Translations under genes and position numbers: made by a program | Notes under the pieces: model-generated | Seen by the model: the letters and a program-made list of their open reading frames with translations, nothing else | Databases searched by the model: none | Told to the model about the DNA's origin: nothing | Shown here: piece by piece, positions 1-8,406 of the stretch | Numbering within the stretch: position 1 is the stretch's first letter | How the letters are laid out: each line of letters opens with the position of its first letter | From: Paenibacillus sp. E222 | GTDB lineage: Bacteria > Bacillota > Bacilli > Paenibacillales > Paenibacillaceae | NCBI RefSeq assembly: GCF_013401555.1 | Contig: NZ_CP058552.1 | Coordinates: forward strand, 1 to 64,000 | Length of the DNA stretch: 64,000 bases | Direction: 5' to 3'

Positions 1-121
1 TTGTAGATTTCCCCGTACTCCAGGGTAACCTTACGAACTAATTCACCCTTATGTAGAGCCTTCACAGTACATTTAATGGCTTACCTACAACCTCTGAATA
101 CGAATTAATGTCATACAGCAT
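1..121 (-). pseudogene. Partial phage-like ORF running off the left edge, frameshifted
   Basis: The minus strand opens with ATG at 121 behind an AAGGA site and reads MLYDINSYSEVVGKPLN. After a one-base shift near position 60 it continues in another frame (KCTVKALHKGELVRKV) to the window edge. Both segments look like ordinary protein, so I infer a single gene with one indel. I do not recognise the family. The C-terminus lies outside the window. It sits upstream of the other small phage-like genes on the same strand. Confidence 0.35.
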
Positions 122-820
122 AATCATTTATCCTTTTTATGAAAGTATTATTTCACTAAGATAACCTCGAAATTTAAATTGAAATATCAGCACATAATAC
201 GCTGGTCCCTATCAATATAGACTTACTTTGCTACCACAATTATACAACAACAAGTGTCCGTCTACCTATTGTTTTCTGAATGTAGCTGTATACCACTAAG
301 GAATCTTAATTGGTTTGAGTTTATATTTTGGGATTTTACCAAATTAGAATAATTCAATAAGCATATGATCAAATGATCAAATGCCCGAAGTGGTACATAT
401 GATCGCTGTCGACCACATCGACTGCCAAGGTAGCCGTGTAAACTCAAGTTCAACCTGAACCCAACCTCTTTTGAACTTTGAAGTTATAAAGCAATGTTAC
501 TGTCTCAGAGTAACGATGTGGTTTCAACCCAAACGTCTTATACAATCCTCGTTGGACAAAATTTTCGCGCGAGAAAAATGTTCTTCTCTCAGTGAAGGTA
601 AGTTATTCGTTTCAAATGAAATAGTACCGTAGCCCTTCAGAGGAGATCGTTGACTCTAGGACAGACTGTCCTAGAGACCATTCCGAGGAATATCTCGTTA
701 TTTTACGAAATGTTAAACAATTGTTATAGGATCTGTGACTCACGCCAATTTTCGGTCATTATTAGAGACTTGTATTCAAGTTGGACATAACGCCCAAATC
801 AAGAAGGATGGAATTTCAAC
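122..820. other. AT-rich stretch without a supportable gene
   Basis: No frame here holds a convincing protein with a ribosome site. Short open stretches on the minus strand may be a frameshifted extension of the ORF at 821-964, but I could not join them confidently. The one clear structure is a perfect inverted repeat at 654-676, with 11-bp arms (CTCTAGGACAG) around one central base and no T-run after it. Confidence 0.5.
654..676. promoter_or_regulatory. Perfect 23-bp palindrome, candidate operator
   Basis: Arms CTCTAGGACAG and CTGTCCTAGAG flank a single A. No T-tract follows on either strand, so it is unlikely to be a terminator. Perfect short-spacer dyads in prophage DNA are often repressor operators; the binding protein is unknown. 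Confidence 0.4.
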
Positions 821-964
821 TCACCTTAAACAGTTACCCTCAGTTTGGGGCTTCAGGTTAAACTTACGAGTAATATAGTCATGAATCAATGTGGGCATTT
901 TGTCCTTATTGTGACCACGAATATATAATGTAAAAAGGACAACATCCATTTGTGTCATCCTCAT
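821..964 (-). CDS. Small phage-like hypothetical protein (47 aa)
   Basis: An open frame of 47 codons starts at ATG 964 (MRMTQMDVVLFTLYIRG) and ends at TGA 821-823. It has no strong ribosome site. The coding may continue past this TGA in the same frame (VEIPSFLIW), so the true protein could be longer if the stop is a sequence error. No family recognised. It lies on the same strand as the neighbouring phage-like genes, 64 bp downstream of the ORF ending at 1029. Confidence 0.35.
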   Translation of the reverse strand: MRMTQMDVVLFTLYIRGHNKDKMPTLIHDYITRKFNLKPQTEGNCLR

Positions 965-1028
965 CTATCATATTCAACTTGTCTTGTTATCTCCTGTTCC
1001 ATCATTCGTTTCTGCTTCCTGATTAATG

Positions 1029-1241
1029 TTAACTCCTACGTATTGCCATCCTACGTTCAATTTTAAGTCTAATCGATCCTTCAGCAACCAAATGGCTATA
1101 TCGTGAATCAATTGTTATAGGCTTACATTGTTTCTTTGGCTTAATACGATTGGCTCTGAGTTTACTACTAGGCGACTGATACGGAATTTCCGTATAATTC
1201 AGGCTCATTATCATTTCGAACAGTGTCACGTTACTGTGCAT
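1029..1241 (-). CDS. Small phage-like hypothetical protein (70 aa)
   Basis: The ATG at 1241 follows a GAGGAG site about ten bases upstream, which argues against a longer upstream start in the same frame. The product is basic and rich in R and K toward its C-terminus (LKIERRMAIRRS). This suggests nucleic-acid binding, but no motif is recognised. It starts 19 bases after the stop of the gene at 1261-1569, so the two are probably co-transcribed in the prophage-like region. Confidence 0.45.
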   Translation of the reverse strand: MHSNVTLFEMIMSLNYTEIPYQSPSSKLRANRIKPKKQCKPITIDSRYSHLVAEGSIRLKIERRMAIRRS

Positions 1242-1260
1242 TGGATTTCGTTCTCCTCTA

Positions 1261-1569
1261 TCAATATTTGATTTCGTTTGGTAGTGGTCTAAGCACCTCA
1301 CGAAATAAATCTGCAAACAATGACTCCAGCCCATTCAACTCTTGGCTAAGAGGTGGTAACAATTTTTTATCAATCAAGTCAATCATGGTCTGATATCTTA
1401 CATCTAGCTCTTTAGCCCTTTCCATCATCCCTGTGACCATAGCTACATCTAAACCGTAAGAGACGAAGTATTTATCATTGCTATGCGAGTACGTAAATAG
1501 TGATCATAATTCCAGCTGCTTTTCATCTGGCGGTAAGTTCTCATAGTCCTGCTTGTATAATTCGTTCAT
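1261..1569 (-). pseudogene. Phage-like hypothetical gene with an internal TGA
   Basis: ATG at 1569 has a GGAGG site six bases upstream. The frame reads MNELYKQDYENLPPDEKQLEL, meets TGA, and then continues uninterrupted in the same frame (SLFTYSHSNDKYFVSYGLDV onward) to a natural stop at 1261. The coding quality on both sides of the TGA suggests one gene of about 102 codons with a nonsense change, real or from sequencing. Family not recognised. The next gene (1029-1241) follows closely. Confidence 0.5.
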
Positions 1570-1778
1570 GCATGTCCTCCTATTCAACTCATCTATAACC
1601 ATTTAAATCAAGTTGAAATTGTAATTTTATCAAGTCAATCACTCTATAATTAGAGTTGTTATATGAATTTTTAAGATATGTTACGGTACAGTGTTGCATC
1701 TATAATCTATAAAATCATCGGTGGCACAGTCTCCCGACAGAGAGCCGATCTAGTTCCTGTCACATTTGTTTTAAATTT

Positions 1779-2250
1779 TTAATTACCATACAACTTTTCT
1801 AACACATCATTAAGATGAATGTTATTATCCAATTGCTTCAGTCTAACTACATCTTTGATGTTGATTCCCACAGCCTGATACGTTCAAGATGAGCCGTTGA
1901 TACGCTATGCTTAAAATTGGATGAGTGCAGCAATCGGATTTAGTAAATATATGTCCAAAAATACATCATGTTCCATTGAGTTTGTTTTGAGTTGCTCATC
2001 ACGCATCTCATCAAGTAAAGCGTGAATATTGAACCAGATGGTTTGTGAGGAATACGCATCATAAATTCGTTGCAGAGTTCGCCAGTTGTAAGAACTGCTT
2101 TCATATCAGCAATCAACATAAGCGCTTTTTTTTTGATTTCACACTCAGTCATGATTTCATCAAACGTCCCAAGCTGTGATTTAAAGTTGTTGTTATTGTA
2201 GTTTTGCTCCTCTGTTGTGAAGTAGTGGATGGTTTATTCATGAGTGTCAT
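1779..2250 (-). pseudogene. Frameshifted phage-like hypothetical gene
   Basis: Starting at ATG 2250 behind GGAG, the coding can be followed through at least four frame changes: MTLMNKPST, then a segment containing GTFDEIMTECEIKKKALMLI, then HALLDEMRDEQLKTNSMEHD, then KHSVSTAHLER, then NIKDVVRLKQLDNNIHLNDV, ending at TAA 1779-1781. Each segment is plausible protein and the pieces abut. I infer a single soluble protein of roughly 150 residues. No family recognised. The many single-base shifts match the general pattern of the first 12.6 kb. Confidence 0.45.
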
Positions 2251-2285
2251 TATATATTCGTCTCCTTTGAAGTTAGTTTTGATGA

Positions 2286-2381
2286 CTAAACGTATGCAAC
2301 AGATTTCAGTGCTATCCACGTACCGTTACGTGTACGAATACATAATTGTCGGTGATTAATTTGCCATGTTTGTTTGTACAC
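2286..2381 (-). CDS. Very small phage-like ORF (31 aa)
   Basis: GTG at 2381 is preceded by AAGGGAG with eight bases of spacing. The 31-residue product (MYKQTWQINHRQLCIRTRNG followed by TWIALKSVAYV) is basic and ends at TAG 2286-2288. It lies between the XRE regulator on the other strand and the phage-like gene at 1779-2250. Only the ribosome site and position support it; it may be part of a longer frameshifted gene. Confidence 0.3.
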   Translation of the reverse strand: MYKQTWQINHRQLCIRTRNGTWIALKSVAYV

Positions 2382-2563
2382 CTGTCTCGCTCCCTTCTGA
2401 TGAGTTTGCTTGTGGGAAATTTTCCAACAGCATATTTTACAGTTGTTACATGAAATACGTTGTTACTAAGATACTATTCTTATGAATGTAAGTTACAGTA
2501 CAATGTTGCGCTATTTGATGTACAATGTGTACACAGGTGTTAACGTTTGATACTCATAATTTG

Positions 2564-2615
2564 ATTCGCATAAACGAATAATAATTACCTCTACATAATA
2601 TTCGCTCAAACGAAT
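2564..2615. promoter_or_regulatory. Twin operator sites upstream of the XRE regulator
   Basis: Two copies of ATTCG-N6-CGAAT occur at 2564-2579 and 2600-2615 (ATTCGCATAAACGAAT and ATTCGCTCAAACGAAT), with starts 36 bp apart. They sit just upstream of the XRE gene at 2648 and in the divergent interval facing the minus-strand phage genes. Paired dyads in this position are typical of phage-type repressor autoregulation; binding by the adjacent XRE protein is inference. Confidence 0.6.
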
Positions 2616-2647
2616 CATGTCAACTGTTTTTTAGGGGGAATTTCTAG

Positions 2648-2894
2648 TTGCGCGTTCTGAGAATTAAACTTAAAGATGTACTAAAACAGAGAAATATCAC
2701 TCAAAGACAATTAGAGAGCACGTCTGGAGTCAATCAAGCTAGAATATCGCAACTCTGCAAGCCGGGTAGACAAGAGATTAACTTAGGTATCCTTAGAGAA
2801 AATAGCCGCTGCCCTAGATATCACAGACATATCTGAACTGATTCAGTTTGAAGAAGTAGCAGATACGGAAAACGATGAGCATACATCGAATTAA
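2648..2894 (+). pseudogene. XRE-family HTH regulator, one frameshift
   Basis: A TTG start at 2648 follows GGGGGA. The N-terminus is a Cro/CI-type helix-turn-helix (LKDVLKQRNITQRQLESTSG, then NQARISQL) at residues 8-38. The frame shifts by one base near 2790; the other frame then gives the expected last helix (SLEKIAAALDITDISELIQF) and an acidic tail ending at TAA 2892-2894. The full protein would be about 81 residues, normal for small phage XRE regulators. Twin dyads at 2564-2615 upstream suggest autoregulation. The indel is likely a sequence error, given the density of similar shifts nearby. Confidence 0.7.
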
Positions 2895-2920
2895 GAACTC
2901 TGAATAAGGGTTCTTTTTTA
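2893..2920 (+). terminator. Rho-independent terminator after XRE gene
   Basis: Stem AGAACTC/GGGTTCT with loop TGAATAA, followed by a run of six T. Confidence 0.75.
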
Positions 2921-3011
2921 CTTTTTATCCAAAGGAAATATGTAGTACTACTCATATATTTTTGGTAAACTATCTTTGCAACTTACATAAACATTGAAGG
3001 AGTATCAAAGT

Positions 3012-3524
3012 ATGAAAAAGAAATTAGTTTTTACTGTGTTAGCCACGATTTTGGTTGCAAACGTATCAGTAATAGCTGTACCTAAAGCTGAAGCAAAAAA
3101 AGTGTATTACAAGAACTGTACTGCTGTAAGGAAGGCTGGCAAAGCTCCACTATACAAAGGTGAGCCAGGATACCGTAAAGCATTGGATAGAGACGGGGAT
3201 GGTGTAGCTTGTGAGAAGAAAAAACTAACTAAAATTTTCAGCGCCTTAATCTGCTTTTCTGTGGTTTCTACTGTAATTACAGTTCCTTCCCTTCAGCCTA
3301 AAGTAGAAGCTGCTGCTAAAAAGGAGAGTACTGTAGCAGAAAAAGTGGCGTATTTCCAAAAGCAAATCAAGAAACTTAAACATTTGATTGCTAAATTAGA
3401 AATTGAACGTAGTAGTATAATGGTTAAAGGTTCAAAAGAACATATAGCAAACCTCAAGCAGACAAAGAAATACACTGAACAGATCATATATTATTCAGAG
3501 AAGATCCTTGAACTATATAAGTAA
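3012..3524 (+). CDS. Secreted Excalibur-domain protein fused to a second exported helical protein
   Basis: The ATG at 3012 lies nine bases after AAGGAG; the longer TTG start at 2994 overlaps that site and is rejected. Residues 1-28 form a signal peptide (MKKKLVFTVLATILVANVSV). Residues about 30-66 are an Excalibur calcium-binding domain, ending in the hallmark DRDGDGVACE. Excalibur proteins usually stop here. Instead the frame runs on into KKKLTKIFSALICFSVVSTV, which looks like a second signal peptide with an AAA-type cleavage region, then a lysine-rich coiled-coil segment to residue 170. I infer a fusion of two exported proteins. The function of the second half is unknown. Confidence 0.75.
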   Translation: MKKKLVFTVLATILVANVSVIAVPKAEAKKVYYKNCTAVRKAGKAPLYKGEPGYRKALDRDGDGVACEKKKLTKIFSALICFSVVSTVITVPSLQPKVEAAAKKESTVAEKVAYFQKQIKKLKHLIAKLEIERSSIMVKGSKEHIANLKQTKKYTEQIIYYSEKILELYK

Positions 3525-3531
3525 TATACAA

Positions 3532-3558
3532 GCACTCCATTTGGTTGGGGTGCTTTTG
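3532..3558 (+). terminator. Terminator after Excalibur fusion gene
   Basis: Stem GCACTCC/GGGGTGC with an eight-base loop and a following TTTT. Confidence 0.7.
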
Positions 3559-3849
3559 TCTTCCACTATTTAGAGTGGATTTGGGTGTCTGCACATTTTG
3601 AAGAAACTTAGTACACGGTTCCCCGAAATTTTCGTGAAAGCTTCCCGTCAAATTGACGACAACCTCAAATTTCGCGATCAGATATGTGTACATCGAGTAC
3701 ACAGTTAAAATTATCATTTTGGTCATATGGGTGGACTGTAAGTAGCTGATACATAATGACTTGCATCGGGGTTCCCCGAAATACTATGACATATAGGTGA
3801 TGTGGGCAAGGGAGTGAAATCTGACTGCTTAGAGTTGCTTATTGTATCA
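3559..3849. repeat. Non-coding interval with a 13-bp direct repeat
   Basis: GGTTCCCCGAAAT occurs at 3617-3629 and again at 3770-3782, starts 153 bp apart and in the same orientation. No gene with a ribosome site is seen between 3525 and 3889. The repeats may be protein-binding sites or remnants of a duplicated phage segment. Confidence 0.45.
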
Positions 3850-3877
3850 AACAAAAAGGTGACACCAAGTGCCACCT
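3850..3877 (-). terminator. Terminator of the mrpR-like gene
   Basis: On the minus strand the stem GGTGGCAC/GTGTCACC with loop TTG is followed by TTTTTG, thirteen bases after the gene's stop. Confidence 0.7.
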
Positions 3878-3889
3878 CATGTGATCAAA

Positions 3890-4910
3890 TTACTCCAATC
3901 CATAGACTGATTCAAGGTTTTCCATGTTCAAGAAATCCTTTTTTAATCTAGCATAAACAAAACCACCCTCACGTGTACGTCCAACATTATAACCTTCACA
4001 TATAGCAAAATACTCCTTTTTGCCAAGCTTACCACTTTCTTTATACAGCTTGTATGCCATATATAACATTCCACTGTTTCTGATATTGTAGGCGTTAATG
4101 TTGGAACTTGGTACAGCTCTGATATCTTCTTTATTCTTCTATTGATCAATGCGGAAGCTGCTGGTACGTTACCCTCAACACCTGTACGTGCATCAGCCGC
4201 GCCACGAACTATGTAGTCCGTTTTAGTAAGATAGTTTTTGTTGTTTCTCATGCCTTCAAACTCTAATCCATTATTCTTGAAATTTATCTCTTCATTGTTG
4301 GCAATTCTCATATGTTATAAAGTTTGTTTGAGATGGGTATTACTCTTGATTCTTTACTGCCATCTGATGTTTCATTGAATAATTCAACTTCATAACTCAA
4401 CGTATCGCTACTAACTTCTCTTACTCTGTCCATTTTAAGGGTCAAAAGTTCACTGTATTGTCTGCCATATATCCCTTCAAATATTCCGAGTATGGCAAGT
4501 TTATCTTGATGATTTATGCACTCATCCACCCAATCCATGATGTCATCGTGAGAGAATAATGTAGGCTCACTTGTATCTAGAAATTGCCTATAAAATTCAT
4601 CAGAACTAACAGCATCAAGTGGATTTATATTGTCTGTACGTAAATCTTGCTCTATAGCCCATCTTATATAATTTTGTATTATGATTCCTGTAGCAGTGAT
4701 TGTAGTCATCTTTGTGGACTTTAATAGAAGGAGTACCTGTTTAATCTCGCCCAAGTTAAAATCATATAGATCACGACCTAATTTGCTCTCAATACTCGAA
4801 GCTCTCTTCAGTACACGCCCATATGAGATTCTCGCTGCTTGACTCTGATTTTTCAAGTATCGTTCTTTCACGGATGAATTGTAGAAGGATTCATCATAGA
4901 TTTTATTCAC
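3890..4910 (-). pseudogene. MrpR-like phage lytic-cycle repressor (inactive tyrosine-recombinase fold), two frameshifts
   Basis: GTG at 4910 follows GAGG by eight bases and overlaps the end of the DGFHR gene. The protein begins VNKIYDESFYNSSVKERYLK. Its N-terminal part matches a core-binding (SAM-like) domain and its middle part (LAILGIFEGIYGRQYSELLT) a tyrosine-recombinase catalytic fold. The typical C-terminal H-x-x-R/H and Tyr motifs are not evident. From memory this pattern matches the MrpR (YopR) master repressor of SP-beta-like phages; I cannot confirm this by search. The frame shifts near 4310 and again near 4080; the last frame ends LESVYGLE at 3890. Full length would be about 340 residues, close to MrpR. 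Confidence 0.6.
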
Positions 4911-6221
4911 ACTGTGCACCTCTAAATATGGAGTCGAAATACTTGATAATATCTTCACGTATACGCTTGTTTCCGGTTAATACATTCTTCTTGTTAAGTA
5001 GATTCAATAGTTTTTCATCTTTTAGATTAATGCTATTAATGTAATGAGATAATTTCTGTAGAGGAATCTTGTTCTCATACATGTAATGGGATAAAACGAT
5101 ATATCCTATGAACATAAGGGGGTGACTCATCATGTGACTTCCTCGTAGTTTTACATTGATTGAAAACTCATCTGGATAGCTTCCTACTAAATAAGCAACG
5201 AATTCTATCAAGTAATCCGATACTTGAAGCACATCAAATTGCCTTTCCAATTTGAACACTTTATCTACAGCATAAGAAAGGATATCAAAAGTTGTAAGTT
5301 CGCCAACTAAATCACTTACTTTGTTAGATGATGCAATCTGTTTCCCGATTTCAGACTTACGTTGCAGATTTGCCACTACTTTATCAGACAACCTTTCTTG
5401 AGCTAACTCTTCTCTTCTTTCCTTCTTCAACACGTTAACTGTATTAATCTGACCAAAGTATCTCTGCGCTGTTTCATGGTCATACGATCGTATAGATAGG
5501 ATCAACTCCAAGTCTAAGTATGGATTGACTTGTAGCGCAACCACGCCACCTTGTAAGCGATGGAAACCATCAAGGATGGATACAACAGCCCCCTCGTTAA
5601 TTGTCAGTGTGTTGGACTCCTCATTGTACGTAACAGGGTCAACTTCACTTGAGATGCATTAAGAGTGATCATATCTTCAAAATAACTGTTGGAAGCCATT
5701 TATCAGCAATCCTTTTAACACTGGCTTTGTTTACAATAGGAGTCCTAACTATCCCCCCTGATATGTTTGTCTTATAGTTGACTCCACGTTGTGTTTCATC
5801 GTCATAAATAATTAACTGGCTGTCGTACAACTTGACTAAGTTTTGAATTGAAATCTTAGTGATGTAGCTATCAAATTTAATCTTTGTACATTCCTCAAAA
5901 TGGATAGGTAAAGTGATTCTTTCTTGAACTGATTGGCTAAGAACATTCTCGGCTTCTATAATTTCTCGCTTACCGAAATACCTATCTGGGTCGAATAGTT
6001 ATCCTCAGTTACTTCATATAAAGCTTTGGTCAGGCCATAAAGCATGGGAACATCTAAATTGGAAACAGACTCCACATTAGATATTATTGAATTAATCTCT
6101 TCAACTGGAACATTTAATTCGATTAATTGAACCTGTAATTGGTGCTTTACTTTTTTAGTTTTAAGAACTACTTCAAGATGAGTCAAAGGATTTGCTCAAC
6201 TTCTATTCTATCTATCTTCAT
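4903..6221 (-). pseudogene. DndB-like protein with DGFHR motif, several frameshifts
   Basis: ATG at 6221 follows AAGGAG. Coding can be followed through at least four frame changes: MKIDRIEVEQI, LTHLEVVLKTKKVKHQLQVQ, KREIIEAENVLSQSVQERIT, NSYFEDMITLNASQVKL, then NEGAVVSILDGFHRLQGG and on to the stop at 4903. DGFHR resembles the DGQHR motif of the DndB/ParB-sulfiredoxin-like family. The intact C-terminal part of 213 residues is helical. Total length is about 430 residues. It overlaps the mrpR-like gene by eight bases, so the two form one operon. In SP-beta a similar-sized gene (yopQ) neighbours mrpR; equating them is inference. No dndA/C/D/E genes are present. Confidence 0.55.
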
Positions 6222-6341
6222 ATGTATCTTCACTCCTTAAATACAGTATAGCACCCGCCAAAGTGATTTTAAACGTAAAAATACATATTAGTTGTAAATC
6301 AAATGGTCGGTAAGAGTTGACGTGATGTCAGCCAGCCATAG

Positions 6342-6417
6342 GGTGTCACCAAATGACACCACGGTAGTAAAATTTTGCACTTCCGAAATTCGGAACCACA
6401 GTGTCACTGGGTGACAC
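6342..6417. promoter_or_regulatory. Cluster of three inverted repeats upstream of the DndB-like/MrpR-like operon
   Basis: Three dyads lie within 76 bp: GGTGTCA-N5-TGACACC (6342-6360), TTCCGAA-A-TTCGGAA (6381-6395) and GTGTCAC-TGG-GTGACAC (6401-6417). The first and third share the half-site GTGTCA. None is followed by a T-run. They lie 120-200 bp upstream of the operon start at 6221, and are candidate operators for a phage repressor. Confidence 0.55.
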
Positions 6418-6481
6418 GATTATGAAGATTTAGGATTAGCTATGACCTATTTAAATGTAGAACACATTTTGTAAGGGGTAA

Positions 6482-6508
6482 ATAAAAACAGCCGTGTGAG
6501 GGCTGTTA
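6482..6508 (-). terminator. Terminator of small membrane protein gene
   Basis: On the minus strand AACAGCC/GGCTGTT forms the stem and TTTTTATT follows, about 50 bases after the stop at 6556. Confidence 0.75.
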
Positions 6509-6555
6509 GAAGTTTATTTGAGGTATCTCTGGTTTAAGCGGTGCAATAACTGATG

Positions 6556-6705
6556 TTATAAACCTGATAAATGTTCAAATGAGTATCCAATAAAATCACC
6601 CACACCTTGATAGCTATAGTCTGTCTTGTAAGCAACGTACAACAAGATGAGAAATGCAGAGCCACCAACAAGTATAAGCTTGTCCTTTAACGATAATGAT
6701 CTCAT
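6556..6705 (-). CDS. Small single-span membrane protein (49 aa)
   Basis: ATG at 6705 has a strong AAGGGAGG site. The 49 residues begin MRSLSLKDKLILVGG and contain one hydrophobic span (LILVGGSAFLILLYVAY, residues 10-26), then a polar, aromatic-rich tail. A TATAAT box lies just upstream and a terminator downstream, so it is a self-contained transcription unit. No family recognised. It is the first phage-side gene beyond the gerE break, a place where prophages often carry lysogenic-conversion or excision genes. No function can be assigned. Confidence 0.7.
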   Translation of the reverse strand: MRSLSLKDKLILVGGSAFLILLYVAYKTDYSYQGVGDFIGYSFEHLSGL

Positions 6706-6809
6706 GTACAACCTCCCTTTTATAGGAATATTATACCATGAGCAAGAACATACTTTCTACTCCGCTCGTCACTACCCTGAGTAGTATCTATTATGGGGGT
6801 AATTTCAAA

Positions 6810-6964
6810 CTGCATCACATTCGAAATATGGTTACGCACCGTTTTCTCGCTGATGAATAACTGCCCTGCGATGTCACGCGTCGTTTTGTCCTGAACCAGT
6901 AATTCGAATACTTCGCGTTCACGGTGGGTCAACAGAATTTGCTTTTATGATCGATACCCTTCAA
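6810..6964 (-). pseudogene. gerE: gerE-like sporulation regulator, interrupted and frameshifted
   Basis: TTG at 6964 lies eight bases after AAGGAGG and opens KGIDHKSKF. A one-base deletion near 6930 moves coding to the frame LLTHREREVFELLVQDKTTR. The LuxR-type HTH (RDIAGQLFISEKTVRNHISN) is nearly identical to that of Bacillus GerE, a late mother-cell regulator of spore coat genes. After NVMQ the conserved ending expected in GerE is absent and unrelated phage-side sequence follows. GerE is normally about 74 residues; only about 50 remain here. I infer insertion of a prophage-like element at 6810. The frameshift may be a separate sequence error. Confidence 0.7.
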
Positions 6965-7116
6965 TGTTCACCCCTCCTTGCTCGGGTTGTGTTGGTGTAA
7001 CAAGGTTAAGGGGATACAGTCAACTCATCTTATGTAAGGTCAAGGCGTTGGTTCAGTTTTATCAAAAAAATGGGCAGTCTTATATGAGATCCAATGACGA
7101 TGCATGATGATGTCCA

Positions 7117-7174
7117 TTAAAACAAGTGTGCCTTTGCTGCTGATGTAAACATCTGCGCAAAGGCAACTTGTTCT
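7117..7174 (-). terminator. Terminator after the YhcN/YlaJ-type gene
   Basis: AACAAGT-TGCCTTTGC pairs with GCAAAGGCA-ACTTGTT across a 17-19 base loop. TTTTAA follows on the minus strand. Confidence 0.65.
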
Positions 7175-7186
7175 TACAATTATGAG

Positions 7187-8143
7187 TTACCGATGATTCA
7201 TGCGATTCAAGCCATCGTAGTTATTACGATGCATGATGCCATCATCAAGCACGCCGTCACGGTGATTTGTGTTCAACGCATTCGTTGGAAAATACGTTCA
7301 ACCATCGATTGGAACGTGTTAATCATGCCGCTAACCGGTTTGCCATTACGAATATCTTTGGAATACGTTTCTACATGTTGTACAAAGTCCGGGTTAGCTG
7401 ACACGTATACGTTCTCCACGTGAGGTGCAAATTGTTTGATTTTCGCCGAGATTTTGGATTTAATCTCTTCGGGGTGTGTTGTCATCCGTGCTGTCAATAC
7501 GCGATGTTTCACTCTTCATCCCGTAGTGACCATCGGTCATTGTACGTGCATTGCCACTGTTCGTCAGACCACGCATCATGCCATAAGATCCGGTTCCCAT
7601 GGTTCCATAGATGCTGCGGTCATTGCCCATATGGCTGCGATCCGTAGCTGCATTCGTGTTCAATCCCGGTGCTATGCCACTGGTGCTGTATGGAGACATG
7701 GTTCCATTACCACCGTGTACACGCAACCCGCCCATATCTTGATTGTAGCTTTCTGTACGCATCGTGCCGTTCGCACGGTTACGCATCGATTTGCTTTCCA
7801 ATTTGCCAGTGTGACCATCTGTCAACGGACTGCTACATATGCGTTACGATCGGTCAGCATGACACTTGCTGACTTCACTTCCTTCATTTCCGCAATGCGT
7901 TTAGCCAGCTCGTCACTGGATTTCAGGTTAGTGACGTTATGCGTCCGATAGCTTTTCGCACGAATACCATCCATCCCATTGGACTCAACACCATAACGGT
8001 TAATGCCTTTCACTTCATGACGAACACTTTTGGTGTGCAGATTGTTATCTTTGGTGTTGTTCACAACCCGTCAATCCGGCCATTACGAAGATTGCAGTAG
8101 ACAAAGATAAGCTGATTGCTGTCGCCTTTTTGGCTGCTGGCAT
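7187..8143 (-). pseudogene. YhcN/YlaJ-family sporulation lipoprotein, three or more frameshifts
   Basis: ATG at 8143 opens MPAAKKATAISLSLSTAIFV, with lipobox LTGC. After a one-base shift the coding continues NNTKDNNLHTKSVRHEVKGI and through a conserved core (SSDELAKRIAEMKEVKSASV) typical of YhcN/YlaJ proteins of the spore inner membrane. Another shift near 7825 leads into a long glycine, methionine and asparagine-rich segment. A third segment (EIKSKISAKIKQFAPHVENV) carries the second half of the domain, and a final shift near 7283 gives a His/Asn-rich tail ending at 7187. Full length would be about 318 residues, longer than usual because of the low-complexity insert. Location near gerE fits a sporulation role. 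Confidence 0.65.
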
Positions 8144-8269
8144 GTCTCATCCTCCAATTATGTTGGTTTTGGTCACAAGGATAGGATGCTCTTCTGCATG
8201 GACTGATATGCTGAAAGGATATGGAACAACAGCCTCCTTTATCTGGACTCCATGGGTTCTCTTCCACGT

Positions 8270-8304
8270 AAAAAAAGCGATGCTTGCACAACGTGCAGCA
8301 CCGC
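8270..8304 (-). terminator. Terminator of the first sugar ABC operon
   Basis: Minus-strand stem GCGGTGCT(GCAC)/(GTGC)AAGCATCGC is followed by seven T, about 100 bases after the solute-binding gene's stop. Confidence 0.75.
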
Positions 8305-8406
8305 TCTGTATAACCGCGTATATCCTGTTCAAGTGTGAACCTTCATTATCATGTTGAAGGGCCACTCACTTACTTGGATGAGGAATTCGCATCGCATCAT
8401 CTTCAC

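Noticed and set aside
262..453. Minus-strand open frame of 63 codons
   Set aside because: No ribosome site and no plausible domain; composition does not stand out from the non-coding surroundings.
3890..4910. Active phage integrase
   Set aside because: The protein has the recombinase-like fold, but the C-terminal catalytic His/Arg and Tyr pattern was not found, and its context fits the MrpR-type repressor.
4903..6221. DNA phosphorothioation (dnd) system
   Set aside because: Only a DndB-like motif is present; no dndA, dndC, dndD or dndE genes are seen in the window.
8147..8357. Short open frames on both strands between the lipoprotein and the sugar operon
   Set aside because: They run through the clear terminator at 8270-8304 and lack ribosome sites.
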